From: Flavobacteriales bacterium ALC-1
Lineage (GTDB): Bacteria > Bacteroidota > Bacteroidia > Flavobacteriales > Flavobacteriaceae
Assembly (NCBI GenBank): GCA_000171875.1
Contig: ABHI01000004.1
Location: 41,001 to 105,000 of the forward strand
Direction: 5' to 3'
Length of the DNA: 64,000 bases
The translations under genes were made by a program, and so were the position numbers. Positions 9,274-18,490 of this stretch are shown one piece after another. How positions within the stretch are numbered: position 1 is the first letter of the stretch; the number at the start of each line of letters is the position of its first letter. The notes under the pieces are model-generated. The model had not been told where the DNA came from and did no database searches. It worked only from the letters and a program-made list of their open reading frames with translations.

Positions 9274-9321
9274 TTTAACATTTTAACATTTAGCTTAAAT
9301 TAGCTTTAACCTTACATTAAC
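9274..9321 (-). promoter_or_regulatory. Phased GTTAAA-type repeats upstream of the sensor kinase
   Basis: On the plus strand TTTAAC occurs at 9274, 9282 and 9305, with near copies CTTAAA at 9294 and ATTAAC at 9316. The spacings 9282-9294-9305-9316 are 12, 11 and 11 bp, about one helical turn. OmpR-type regulators bind direct hexamer repeats with this period. The site is 9-56 bp upstream of the kinase start, in the 67-bp gap after coaE. Binding by the cognate regulator is inference. Confidence 0.4.
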
Positions 9322-9332
9322 AAAAGAAATCG

Positions 9333-9929
9333 TTAATCTTTTTGATTTGACATATGAAGGATTTGCTGATGAATTTCAATTGCTTGGGCTTTTGCAGAAT
9401 CTAAGTCGTTATTTTCTATAACAAAATCAGACTTTTTAACCTTCACTGCATCTGGCAATTGATTCTTAATTATTGATTTAATCTTTTCTCTTGAAGCTTC
9501 ATCGCGTTTCATCACACGCTCAATTCTTAAATCTTCATCTGTAACTACAGTAATAATAATATTATATTGGTTCTCAAGATTATTTTCAAAAATTATAGCA
9601 GCCTCTTTAATAACATATGGAGCATCTTGCTTTTTTAGCCAACGCTTAAAATGTGATGCTACCTTTGGATGTACAATAGCATTCATTTTAGACAATAAAG
9701 ACCTGTCATTAAAAATTTTAGACGCCAAGTATGGTCTATTTAGTTTATGATCTTTATAAGCCGATTTACCAAAAAGCTGAACGAGTTTTCGTTTAATAAC
9801 TTTAGAACGATTCATTAAACTTTTTGCTTCATCATCTGCTATATATATTGGTATTCCAAGTGATTCAAAATACTTTGAAATTGTTGTTTTACCACTACCA
9901 ATACCTCCTGTAAGTCCAACTACTATCAT
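9333..9929 (-). CDS. coaE: Dephospho-CoA kinase
   Basis: This enzyme catalyses the last step of coenzyme A synthesis, ATP-dependent phosphorylation of the ribose 3'-OH of dephospho-CoA. The 198-residue protein starts with the P-loop GLTGGIGSGKTT and has the IYIADDEAK and AIVHPKV segments of the family. One base separates it from the upstream YbbR gene, so it is part of a GT2-ybbR-coaE operon. CoaBC, from the same pathway, is encoded about 9 kb away in the window. Confidence 0.96.
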   Translation of the reverse strand: MIVVGLTGGIGSGKTTISKYFESLGIPIYIADDEAKSLMNRSKVIKRKLVQLFGKSAYKDHKLNRPYLASKIFNDRSLLSKMNAIVHPKVASHFKRWLKKQDAPYVIKEAAIIFENNLENQYNIIITVVTDEDLRIERVMKRDEASREKIKSIIKNQLPDAVKVKKSDFVIENNDLDSAKAQAIEIHQQILHMSNQKD

Positions 9930-9930
9930 C

Positions 9931-10893
9931 TTATAACTTAATAAAATCTATTCGCTTTTGTTTTATACTCGTTCGCTTAATAAATTTTGGTTTTTCAACA
10001 ATCTTTGGAATAAAATAAGTTTGTCCTTCTTTTACATCTGTATAATTACACTCTATTATAAAGTCCGAAGCTTTTATCAAATTGTAATTTTCTAAATCCA
10101 CATAGTAAGATAATGTTACTGCCTTTGGAAAATAATTAATAATAACATCTTTAGGCTTATTTGTTATCGTCACCGGAACTTCTATGGTACCTTCTGTAAA
10201 CCTTGTCACCTCAGCACTAACCTCTATTGACTTAGGAAATACCTGAATATTTTCAAACTCAGATATGTCTATTTTTACATTCTCAGTAATATCTCTTTTT
10301 ATGTCTTTTAGCACTAAGCTTTCTGTAGTTAGCTTGTTTATTTTATCAACTTCAATTGAAGAACCAACTACTTTTACACTATCTAAATTAAAATTAAAAT
10401 TGCCTTTTATATCATAACCAACAGCATAGTTAATAGTACTATTCAAGACTATAGGAACTACTTTTGAAGCACTTTTAGAATAAGAAATATTAAGAGTATC
10501 TGGCAATAAAGAAAGTACCTTATAAGATTTACCTAATTGACCTTCAATAAGAAATTGATGTTTCTGTACATCAAAAACATATAGATTAGGTTTTGAAATT
10601 ACATTAGTTTTTGCATCTAAAACTATCTCTGTAGAATTTTTGAATAGAAATGGTATTAAAGAAAAACCTTTAGCTTCAACATAAGCATCTATAATATTTG
10701 ATGAATCGTTTTGTATTAAAATCTCATCTTCTGTGTTTACAAGATTAACCTTTAGTTTTAGAGTTTGCTTGTAATCATTAGATAGCTTTGAGAAAATTAG
10801 AAATACAAATGCAATGGCAAAAAATAAGCTAAAACGCTTTACGTTTTTCTTCTTTAAATAATCTGATAGACTTATCTTCTTTTTAGAATTCAT
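9931..10893 (-). CDS. YbbR/CdaR-like domain protein, membrane anchored
   Basis: A 320-residue protein with a basic cytoplasmic N-terminus, one transmembrane helix (about residues 21-38) and a beta-rich extracytoplasmic region with repeats resembling YbbR domains. In Firmicutes CdaR controls a diadenylate cyclase. No cyclase gene is adjacent here, so that role cannot be assumed. It sits 2 bp from the glycosyltransferase gene and 1 bp from coaE. Domain similarity is weak by eye, so the family assignment depends partly on this commonly conserved coaE neighbourhood. Confidence 0.75.
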   Translation of the reverse strand: MNSKKKISLSDYLKKKNVKRFSLFFAIAFVFLIFSKLSNDYKQTLKLKVNLVNTEDEILIQNDSSNIIDAYVEAKGFSLIPFLFKNSTEIVLDAKTNVISKPNLYVFDVQKHQFLIEGQLGKSYKVLSLLPDTLNISYSKSASKVVPIVLNSTINYAVGYDIKGNFNFNLDSVKVVGSSIEVDKINKLTTESLVLKDIKRDITENVKIDISEFENIQVFPKSIEVSAEVTRFTEGTIEVPVTITNKPKDVIINYFPKAVTLSYYVDLENYNLIKASDFIIECNYTDVKEGQTYFIPKIVEKPKFIKRTSIKQKRIDFIKL

Positions 10894-10895
10894 GC

Positions 10896-11900
10896 TTATT
10901 TAAAAAATAAATTAGGAAATGCCTCTTCAGGTTTTCGACCTAATACTACTAGACTAAACGTTGATTTTATAAATCCATAACCATACCCTACAAACTGAAC
11001 TAAAATAGCAATTAAAGCTTGAAAAGCAACTATAAGGTTTTTGTTAGAGATTAATGCCAAGATAAAAGCCAATAATAAATAGAAAACAAATAAATAAATC
11101 GGCAACATAATATTAAACGCTATTAACACAATTGATACAATTAAACCTATGCTAAACAACGTAGGAAACCAATACACCAAGCTTTTAGAATCTGGATGCC
11201 ATTGATTAAGAATTGGTCTTACCATGCCAAATTTATTGACTTGTTTATAGAATTTAGACCAAGAAACACGACGTTTGTGATAGACGTAAGCATCTTTTAT
11301 AAGTGTAGTTTTATAACCTAACTTATGTAATCGTAAAGATAAATCTGGATCTTCACCTGGATGAATTTTTCCAAAACCTCCAGAAGCTAAAAACGCTTTT
11401 TTAGACAACCCCATATTAAAACTTCGAGGTTGAAAATCTTCAACTTGCTGTTTTCCTCCTCTTATACCTCCAGTGGTAATAAATGAAGTCATAGCAAAAT
11501 TAATCGCTTTTTGAAGGCTTGAAAATGACGCATGAGCAGCATCTGGTCCGCCAAAACAATCATAATACGATTTGCTCAAGAACTTTTTTACTTCAATTAA
11601 ATAATTTGAAGGAAGAATAACATCTGAATCTAAAATGATAAAATATTTACCTTTTGCTTTCTGCATCCCATAATTTCTAGAGTCACCAGGACCAGAATTA
11701 GGTTTATAATAATATGAAATATCTAATTGATCTTTAAAAGTGTTAACTATTGTTTCCGAAGTTATATTAGAACCATCTTCTACGATAACAATTTCATAAG
11801 CATCTTGACCATCAAAATTCGAAAAACTTTCTAAAAGCTCTTTAATTTCGTCTGGTCTATTATAAACAGGAATAACAAAAGAAAACACAATATCCTTCAT
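10896..11900 (-). CDS. Family 2 glycosyltransferase, membrane associated
   Basis: The N-terminal GT-A domain begins MKDIVFSFVIPVYNRPDE and contains the DSDVILPSNYL (DxD) motif, GPGDSRNYG, HPGEDPDLSLRLHKLGYKT (acid base) and RRVSW, as in processive and related GT2 enzymes. Three hydrophobic segments at the C-terminus anchor it in the membrane. It probably transfers a sugar during cell-surface glycan synthesis; donor and acceptor are unknown. An in-frame ATG at 11930 would add ten residues before the conserved start and fall in the terminator of the neighbouring gene, so ATG 11900 is chosen. Confidence 0.88.
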   Translation of the reverse strand: MKDIVFSFVIPVYNRPDEIKELLESFSNFDGQDAYEIVIVEDGSNITSETIVNTFKDQLDISYYYKPNSGPGDSRNYGMQKAKGKYFIILDSDVILPSNYLIEVKKFLSKSYYDCFGGPDAAHASFSSLQKAINFAMTSFITTGGIRGGKQQVEDFQPRSFNMGLSKKAFLASGGFGKIHPGEDPDLSLRLHKLGYKTTLIKDAYVYHKRRVSWSKFYKQVNKFGMVRPILNQWHPDSKSLVYWFPTLFSIGLIVSIVLIAFNIMLPIYLFVFYLLLAFILALISNKNLIVAFQALIAILVQFVGYGYGFIKSTFSLVVLGRKPEEAFPNLFFK

Positions 11901-11928
11901 AAGAGACAAAGGTAAATAAACAAAAAGC

Positions 11929-11953
11929 AAAAGCCACCAAATTGGTGGCTTTT
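11929..11953 (-). terminator. Intrinsic terminator of the large T9SS cargo gene
   Basis: A perfect 9-bp stem (AAAGCCACC at 11930-11938 with GGTGGCTTT at 11944-11952) and a 5-nt loop, followed on the minus strand by a T-rich tract. It lies 24 bp after the stop of the minus-strand 907-residue gene. Confidence 0.85.
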
Positions 11954-11976
11954 GAATATATTATTAAGTATTTAAT

Positions 11977-14700
11977 TTATTGCTTAATAACTCTTACTGT
12001 TTTAGTAACATTTGCAATAGTAACTTTAACAAAATAAGTACCTGTCTGTAAGCTAGACATATCTAACTCACTATCGATAGTATTAGGCGTAGCTCTTAAC
12101 ACTTCTTGACCTAACATATTATACATCGCTACTTGCTCTATAGTATTCTGAGCATTTAAATTTAATGTGTTTTTAACTGGGTTAGGGTAATATGTAAATG
12201 CTGCTTCATTTTCTAAATCAGTTGTACTTAACACTTGATTAGTTGAAACATCTAAACAAAATGTACCCACATTTGTATTATAACCAGCAACTTGTACATA
12301 ATACGTTTCTCCAACTGTTACCGCTAAATCAGTAATTAATGAATTCCATGAAAAACCATTGGATAACGTTGTGGTTCCGTCATCTTGACTACAATCTAAT
12401 TCAACTAAACTACCTGATGTGCCTGAATAAACCGCAATCTCAGAATCAACTAAGGTTCCACCTGTAAAGTCAGTAGAAACATCTACAGTTGCTGTACCAG
12501 CAGGAACCGTAAAAGTAAACCATACATCATCATCAGCAGCTGCATTAAAACAAGAACCAGCTCCTTCACCAGAATCGGTTGCAGATTCATTAGTTCCATT
12601 AGTATTTGTGCCATCACAAAAACTTTCATCAACAGTAATTGCAATAGCTGTGGCTATGTCATCATTTACTGGTGGCGCTGGAGGTGTTCCTACACATATA
12701 TCAAAATTAGTTTGAGCACTAGTTGTACTCGACCAACCATATACTCTAACATAATAAGTCGTACTTACAGTAAGTCCAGTTAAATTTAATGTATTAGGGT
12801 CACTATCATCAAAGAATACTAAACCTGCACAACCGCCAGTTCCATCATAAACACCCATTCCCATATCAGTCGCAGTACCGACTATAGCAGTAACATTTGT
12901 TAATGAAACTCTATGATCAGTTGCTGATGCAACAAAACTAAACCAAACATCATTATCTGGCGTACCTGTAACGTCATCAGCTTGAGCAGAAGCTGTTGCT
13001 GCAACAGTAGTTCCTGCAGTTACTGATCCACAACTAAAATCTGAATTAACTGTTAATGCTACTGCATTATCACACTCGTCATTTGCTGGTGGAAGCGCTT
13101 GATACCATACAAACGGTCCAGACCAATCACTAAAAGCACCGCCACAATCCGTTCTAACATAGAATTCATAAGATGTGTCAACAGTTAAACTTGTTAAAGA
13201 TGTTGGGTTAGAAGTAGTTGCTGTACCAGCTCCTGCTGGTAATCCTGTACCAGGTGCTTGAACCACATACTCCCATGCAGTTGCTGCTGGAGTATTATTT
13301 TCATCCCATGATATATCAGCTGTAGTAGTAGAATTTACATTTACGCCTAAACCACTAGGAAAAACACAAGAAATCTCTTCAAAACACACTTCAGCTACTC
13401 CTCCTGCAGTATCTTGCCAGAAATAGAAATAATACGCTGTTGAAGCTGCAAAACCTGTTAATTCAGTAGTTGCTCCTAAAGTATTATTATTACAAAATAC
13501 TTCTGTACCATCACAAGCATCATAAATAGCTACTCCTACTCCAGTAGCCGTACCGCCTAAATTAATATTCATAGAACCATTAACAGGTGTAGTAACCTCT
13601 ACCCAATATCCATTATTACCAAAACCATCACAGCTTGTTAAAGTCTCAGTTCCACCAGTATCAAAATCTAAACTTACTGGTGTAGCAGTTGAACAATCAG
13701 CTTCAACTGTTGCAGATATTGCAACAGCACAAACATCACCAACATTAGGTTGAGTCCATTGTACAGTCATATAAGTACTATCCCCATTAGGCGCACCACA
13801 ATTAGCTTGAATATAAATATCATATGTTTCACCTACAGTTAAACCAGTTAAACTCAAAGATGGAGTTGTCATAACCGTACCTGAAGTGCCTCCACCACCT
13901 TGGGCATATGGAGAAACACCGTATTCATATGTCCAATCTGTCTCAGATCCACCAGCTGTCCATGTAATATCAACGTCAGTTGTACTAGTAGGTGATGCTG
14001 ATAATCCAGAAGGTGGTAAACATGAAGGAGGTGTATAAGTAAACAAATAATTTACGCCATCTGCAGGTGAGTCTGTTAACGCATCATTCGGAGTTGTAGA
14101 ACTCGAAGTTGCAGGAGTACCAGGTGTTACACTAATATAATTGTCAGTTCCTCCAGGTGACATCGTCATACCGATAGAAGCACTAGCAAAACCTGTTCCT
14201 GTTGTGCCATATTTAAATTCTATGTTACCTGTAGTCTCATAAAGAACCGCTTGAACAGTTACAGTAGCTGCTCCATTGTATCTTGGTACAGCGTTGTACT
14301 CTAATGTAAATGTTCTATTTGGTGCAGTACCATCTGTTTGATGGTAAATAGCTCCACCATCTCCAGGGTTTAAATCCTCCCAAAAAGGACCTATTAGATC
14401 TAAATATATACCTGTACCGGCTAGCGTATTAAAAGCATTACTTGCAACTACATCTCCCATTCTCATATAACCGTTAGAACTAACGGAAACCTGAGTGTAG
14501 TCTATTAAACTATAAGGAAAAGTAAAGCCTATATCAACTAAAGCTTTTGAATCATCTGTTAAAGGTAATGCTGTACCAGTAGCAGAAATGCTGGCAAAGG
14601 TATTACCTGTTGTCTCACTAAAAGAATAGTAAGTTGCTTGCGCATTAGATTGCCAACAAAAAGCGAGCATGACTAATAACGCTAAAGTAATTTTTTTCAT
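11977..14700 (-). CDS. Large secreted T9SS cargo with FN3 and PPC-like domains
   Basis: A 907-residue secreted protein. It has a signal peptide ending near QSNAQA (residue 21) and a C-terminal type A sorting domain (YYPNPVKNTLNL ... TGTYFVKV ... VRVIKQ), which directs export through the type IX secretion system. Between them lie an N-terminal beta-sandwich, two fibronectin type III modules (LPPSGLSASPTSTTDVDITW and a second around SGLGVNVNSTTTADISW), and three PPC-like modules with the DVWFSF or YWVEV motif. It is rich in Thr, Ser, Gly and Asp and has no recognisable catalytic domain, which fits a surface adhesin. The function is inferred only from domains. It is monocistronic, with its own terminator. 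Confidence 0.88.
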   Translation of the reverse strand: MKKITLALLVMLAFCWQSNAQATYYSFSETTGNTFASISATGTALPLTDDSKALVDIGFTFPYSLIDYTQVSVSSNGYMRMGDVVASNAFNTLAGTGIYLDLIGPFWEDLNPGDGGAIYHQTDGTAPNRTFTLEYNAVPRYNGAATVTVQAVLYETTGNIEFKYGTTGTGFASASIGMTMSPGGTDNYISVTPGTPATSSSTTPNDALTDSPADGVNYLFTYTPPSCLPPSGLSASPTSTTDVDITWTAGGSETDWTYEYGVSPYAQGGGGTSGTVMTTPSLSLTGLTVGETYDIYIQANCGAPNGDSTYMTVQWTQPNVGDVCAVAISATVEADCSTATPVSLDFDTGGTETLTSCDGFGNNGYWVEVTTPVNGSMNINLGGTATGVGVAIYDACDGTEVFCNNNTLGATTELTGFAASTAYYFYFWQDTAGGVAEVCFEEISCVFPSGLGVNVNSTTTADISWDENNTPAATAWEYVVQAPGTGLPAGAGTATTSNPTSLTSLTVDTSYEFYVRTDCGGAFSDWSGPFVWYQALPPANDECDNAVALTVNSDFSCGSVTAGTTVAATASAQADDVTGTPDNDVWFSFVASATDHRVSLTNVTAIVGTATDMGMGVYDGTGGCAGLVFFDDSDPNTLNLTGLTVSTTYYVRVYGWSSTTSAQTNFDICVGTPPAPPVNDDIATAIAITVDESFCDGTNTNGTNESATDSGEGAGSCFNAAADDDVWFTFTVPAGTATVDVSTDFTGGTLVDSEIAVYSGTSGSLVELDCSQDDGTTTLSNGFSWNSLITDLAVTVGETYYVQVAGYNTNVGTFCLDVSTNQVLSTTDLENEAAFTYYPNPVKNTLNLNAQNTIEQVAMYNMLGQEVLRATPNTIDSELDMSSLQTGTYFVKVTIANVTKTVRVIKQ

Positions 14701-14872
14701 AAAAAATGGATTAATAAGTTAGTAATTCCCTAAAAATATGTTAATTATTTAAGACATTATTGGGTTTAACATCCAAATCGTTGAAGTGTATAAAACTACG
14801 TTAAATAACATTTAGAGTTACATTTAACTTAATCAGAATCATGCAATTGTAGCTTACATAAACTAATAGCAT

Positions 14873-14903
14873 AAAAAAGCCGTAGCACAAAAGTACAACG
14901 GCT
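14873..14903 (-). terminator. Intrinsic terminator of fabI
   Basis: AGCCGT (14878-14883) pairs with ACGGCT (14898-14903), and a T-rich tract follows on the minus strand. It lies 20 bp beyond the fabI stop. The rest of the 14701-14922 gap holds only the promoter area of the T9SS cargo gene. Confidence 0.75.
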
Positions 14904-14922
14904 AAAACAGCTTTAAAAACGT

Positions 14923-15738
14923 TTATTGATTCTCTACAAATGTATCCATCACAGCATCACTCACTCCCATATTACTAAAACCACCATCGTTATATAAATT
15001 CTGGAGCGTGACACGTTTGGTTAAATCGCTAAATAATGATACAGTGTAATTTGCACAATCCATTGCGGTTGCATTACCTAAAGGAGACATCTTTTCTGCA
15101 TACGCTATAAAACCATCAAAACCTTTAACTCCGCTACCTGCTGTTGTTGGTGTTGGTGATTGAGAAATTGTATTTACTCTTACTTTTTTATCTCTTCCAA
15201 AGAAATATCCAAAACTACGTGCAATACTTTCTAAAAAAGCCTTGTTATCTGCCATATCATTATAATCTGGGAAAACACGTTGAGCTGCCATATAGGTTAA
15301 CGCTACAATACTTCCCCATTCATTCATGGCATCAGCTTTATAAAGCGTTTGCATGGTTTTATGAAAAGACATAGCCGAAACATCAGTCCCTTTTTGTGTC
15401 CAAGCATAATTTTGATCTGTGTAATGCTTACCTTTTCTAACATTTATAGACATACCTATTGAGTGCAGTACAAAATCTAATTTACCTCCTAATATTTCCA
15501 TAGATTTTTCAACAAGGTTTTTCAAATCTTCTTCAGAAGTTGCATCTGCAGGTATAATTTGTGAATCTGTTTTTTCTGCCAATTCATTAATCTGTCCCAT
15601 CCTCATAGCAACAGGAGCATTAGTTAAAACAAATGTTCCTCCTTCTTCATGAACGCGTTCTGCAGTTTTCCATGCAATAGAATTTTCGTCTAAAGCACCA
15701 AATATGATTCCTTTTTTTCCTTTTAGTAAGTTATACAT
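14923..15738 (-). CDS. fabI: Enoyl-[acyl-carrier-protein] reductase (NADH)
   Basis: FabI performs the final reduction of each fatty-acid elongation cycle, trans-2-enoyl-ACP to acyl-ACP. The 271-residue protein is a divergent short-chain dehydrogenase with an N-terminal Rossmann motif (GIIFGALDENSIAW). The catalytic FabI pattern is present: Y149, then Y159 and K166 in YNDMADNK, spaced as in the E. coli enzyme. SPTPTTAGSG is the flexible substrate loop. It has its own terminator and is separated from recN by about 105 bp, so it is probably a single-gene unit. Confidence 0.95.
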   Translation of the reverse strand: MYNLLKGKKGIIFGALDENSIAWKTAERVHEEGGTFVLTNAPVAMRMGQINELAEKTDSQIIPADATSEEDLKNLVEKSMEILGGKLDFVLHSIGMSINVRKGKHYTDQNYAWTQKGTDVSAMSFHKTMQTLYKADAMNEWGSIVALTYMAAQRVFPDYNDMADNKAFLESIARSFGYFFGRDKKVRVNTISQSPTPTTAGSGVKGFDGFIAYAEKMSPLGNATAMDCANYTVSLFSDLTKRVTLQNLYNDGGFSNMGVSDAVMDTFVENQ

Positions 15739-15843
15739 AGTTTAAGTCTTTTATTGGTCAGTTTTTGTATGGTTAATTGTTATTCAAAAATAATACTATT
15801 TGTAATATTGTGATGTGATTACTGCCTTCACAGGAATAACAAG

Positions 15844-17496
15844 TCAATTCAATAATTGCTTAGCATGTGCTATTGCAGAATCTGTAATATTTAAACCTCC
15901 TAGCATCTGTGCTATTTCTACAATACGATCGTCTTCATCTAGTTTTTTAAGTTGCGTATGCGTAACATTTTTAGAATCAGTTTTAAACACCTTAAAGTGC
16001 GAATCACCTTTTGCTGCAATTTGTGGCAAATGGGTAATCGTAAATACTTGCATATTACTACTCATTTGCTTCATTATTTCTCCCATTTTATTAGATATCT
16101 CACCAGAAACACCTGTGTCAATTTCATCGAACATTATAGATGGTAATTGAATATATTCTGCCAAGATAGATTTTATAGCAAGCATAATACGAGACAACTC
16201 ACCACCTGATGCAGATTTTTTTAATGCATTAAAACTAGAGCCTTTGTTTGCCATAAACAGGAACTGTAAGCTATCTTTTCCATTATAAACAAAATCATCT
16301 AATTGATTAAGACCTATCTTAAACTTAGCATTTGGCATTCCTAAATCTGCAAGAATACTTTCTAATTTTGAAACAAACACAGGAATAACAGTTGTTCTAT
16401 TCTTATGAATTTCTATAGCCATCTGATTCAAATTATCTTGAAGCTTAATGACTTCTTTTTCTTTTTCAGCAATAGTTTCGTCTAAGCTTTCAGTACTATC
16501 AATTTTTGATTGTAGTTGACTTTTAATTTCAATTAATTCTTCAACAGTTAATATCGAATGTTTTTGAAATAAGTTATTTACAATTTGAAGTTGATTATTT
16601 ACGCGCTCAAGTTCTAGAGGGTCTGCGGATAGGTTGCTCTCCAAATTATCAAGTTCAATTATAATATCATCTAATTCAATACCAACGCTCTCTATACGCT
16701 CTTTTAATGCTTCATAGGCTTTCCCAAAACCTGAAATTTTAGACAACTCTTGTTTTACATTATTTAACTGGTTTATTGTACCTAAATTTTCAGCATTTAA
16801 AATCGTCTTCGCACTGTGCAACTTCTCACCTATTATCTCTACATTATTAAGTTCTTCGTACTGTTTTTCTAAATCTTCGAGATTAATTTTTTCTAAATCT
16901 ATTTCGATCAACTCTTTTAATAGAAAGAGATTATAATCATATTCCTTAATCATCTCTGCTTTAGAGATTCTTAGTTCTTCTAAAGACTTTTGAAGTGATT
17001 TATATAGTGATAACTTTTTAGAAAACTCTTCTAAATTGAACTTATTCTCTGCCAAAGCATCAATTACCTGAAACTGATAATTATCTTCCGTTAATTGTTG
17101 CGTTTGATGTTGCGAATGAATATCTATAAGATAGCGACTCAGTATAACTAAACTTTCTAAAATAACAGGAGTATCATTAATAAATGCTCTAGATTTCCCT
17201 GAAGGTAAAATTTCCCTTCTTATAATAGTCTGTACATCATAATCTAAATCTAGCAATTTAAACAACGCTTTTAAATCATAACTTGCAATATCGAAAATAG
17301 CTTCAATGATACATTTTTCGTCTGTATGTTTAACCTGACTTAAATCTGCTCGTTTTCCTAAAACTAAGGACAATCCTCCTAATAGTATAGATTTACCAGC
17401 ACCCGTTTCGCCAGTAATAATTGTAAGACCATTATTAAACGTAACGTTTAACTCATCAATAAGTGCATAATTTTTTATGTAAAGTGATGTAAGCAA
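15844..17496 (-). CDS. recN: DNA repair protein RecN
   Basis: RecN is an SMC-like ATPase used in double-strand-break repair. The 550-residue protein starts MLTSLYIKNYALIDELNV, has the Walker A motif GETGAGKS at about residue 30, a long central coiled coil, the ABC signature SGGELSR, and Walker B near IMFDEIDTGVSG. It follows porD by 103 bp. A consensus-like promoter just upstream suggests separate transcription from the bamD-porD operon. Confidence 0.95.
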   Translation of the reverse strand: MLTSLYIKNYALIDELNVTFNNGLTIITGETGAGKSILLGGLSLVLGKRADLSQVKHTDEKCIIEAIFDIASYDLKALFKLLDLDYDVQTIIRREILPSGKSRAFINDTPVILESLVILSRYLIDIHSQHQTQQLTEDNYQFQVIDALAENKFNLEEFSKKLSLYKSLQKSLEELRISKAEMIKEYDYNLFLLKELIEIDLEKINLEDLEKQYEELNNVEIIGEKLHSAKTILNAENLGTINQLNNVKQELSKISGFGKAYEALKERIESVGIELDDIIIELDNLESNLSADPLELERVNNQLQIVNNLFQKHSILTVEELIEIKSQLQSKIDSTESLDETIAEKEKEVIKLQDNLNQMAIEIHKNRTTVIPVFVSKLESILADLGMPNAKFKIGLNQLDDFVYNGKDSLQFLFMANKGSSFNALKKSASGGELSRIMLAIKSILAEYIQLPSIMFDEIDTGVSGEISNKMGEIMKQMSSNMQVFTITHLPQIAAKGDSHFKVFKTDSKNVTHTQLKKLDEDDRIVEIAQMLGGLNITDSAIAHAKQLLN

Positions 17497-17517
17497 AAAA
17501 TCTATGATTAGTTTTTA

Positions 17518-17548
17518 CAAAAGTAAAGATTCTTGGATACTGAAACAA
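17518..17548 (-). promoter_or_regulatory. Bacteroidota-type promoter of recN
   Basis: On the minus strand, TTG (17548-17546) is followed after 20 bp by TACTTTTG (17525-17518). This matches the -33 TTG / -7 TAnnTTTG consensus of Bacteroidota. It lies 22 bp before the recN ATG. It was found by eye only. Confidence 0.6.
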
Positions 17549-17599
17549 GTTCAATACAGGCAAGTTCAGAATGGAAAAACCAAAACTATCGCGTAATAT

Positions 17600-18490
17600 C
17601 TAAAACTTAATTTTTCTCCACTTCTGCGAGTGCAATGGAGCTATTCTGTTTAGAATATCAACTGCGTTAGAAATATTAACACTTGGACCTCCGGATAGAA
17701 TGTCTAAAATCTCATTGGCTTTAGCATCAAAAAACAATCGCATTAAATACGAATTTGGTCGTTTTCTATGTACTTTTTGCAATTCATCTAATGCAGAAAT
17801 GATTTGCGATTTTCCATTTTTAGGGCTTTCGTTCATAGAGTCTAAACCTTCAATATGATATTTGTACATTGTAGTTCTCATCTCCTTATACGTTGGAGAC
17901 ATAAAATTATCTATAAGTGCAAAACGCGATTGCAAGCCATCTTCTAACTTCCAGCCTTGACCATTAAGTTGTTGTGAGTAGTTTGCAATGACCTGAGCCT
18001 GTTTAAAATAGTCATCGCCTCCATTTAACTCAAAAGAATCAGCATCCATCGCCAAAATCATATAGACGTGAAATGCTAATACAGAAATTAAATTTGACTC
18101 AAATTGTTGAGGGTTATAAACTAAGTTTTGAAATTCTAAATATTGAAAGTTAAACGACTTATCGTTATAATTATAAATTGGAGAACTGTACGTTGAATTA
18201 AAAATTGGTCGTGATGATGATACTTGCAGAGATGCAGAAAATCTGTCATTATCATACCCCTTTACATTAATTACCATACTACAATTAATGCGCTCTTGTA
18301 GCCCACCAAAGGTTTTATCAGTCCACTTAGTGCTATTTATAAATTCGCTTAATTGTTTTTCTAATGTCTTAAAAACAACATTATTTTCGTTTCCTGTTTG
18401 TTGTGCAATAACATTTACGGTACAGTTTAACTCTTGTGAAAAAGCAATTGTAGTAAATAAAAAAGCGACTAAAACTAATACGTTACGCAT
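17600..18490 (-). CDS. porD: DUF4835 protein, T9SS component PorD
   Basis: A 296-residue periplasmic protein with a signal peptide ending near IAFSQ (residue 19), followed by ELNCTVNVIAQQ. I recognise the family as DUF4835, now usually named PorD and linked to type IX secretion. It overlaps coaBC by 8 bp and lies in the bamD-rpoZ-coaBC-porD cluster, where I recall it being found in Flavobacteriia. No catalytic motif is visible. The link to T9SS function comes from family knowledge; the window independently shows T9SS cargo genes. Confidence 0.85.
   Translation of the reverse strand: MRNVLVLVAFLFTTIAFSQELNCTVNVIAQQTGNENNVVFKTLEKQLSEFINSTKWTDKTFGGLQERINCSMVINVKGYDNDRFSASLQVSSSRPIFNSTYSSPIYNYNDKSFNFQYLEFQNLVYNPQQFESNLISVLAFHVYMILAMDADSFELNGGDDYFKQAQVIANYSQQLNGQGWKLEDGLQSRFALIDNFMSPTYKEMRTTMYKYHIEGLDSMNESPKNGKSQIISALDELQKVHRKRPNSYLMRLFFDAKANEILDILSGGPSVNISNAVDILNRIAPLHSQKWRKIKF

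Noticed and set aside
15815..16150. Plus-strand frames of 111 and 64 residues
   Set aside because: They are antisense to recN, which has clear motifs throughout.
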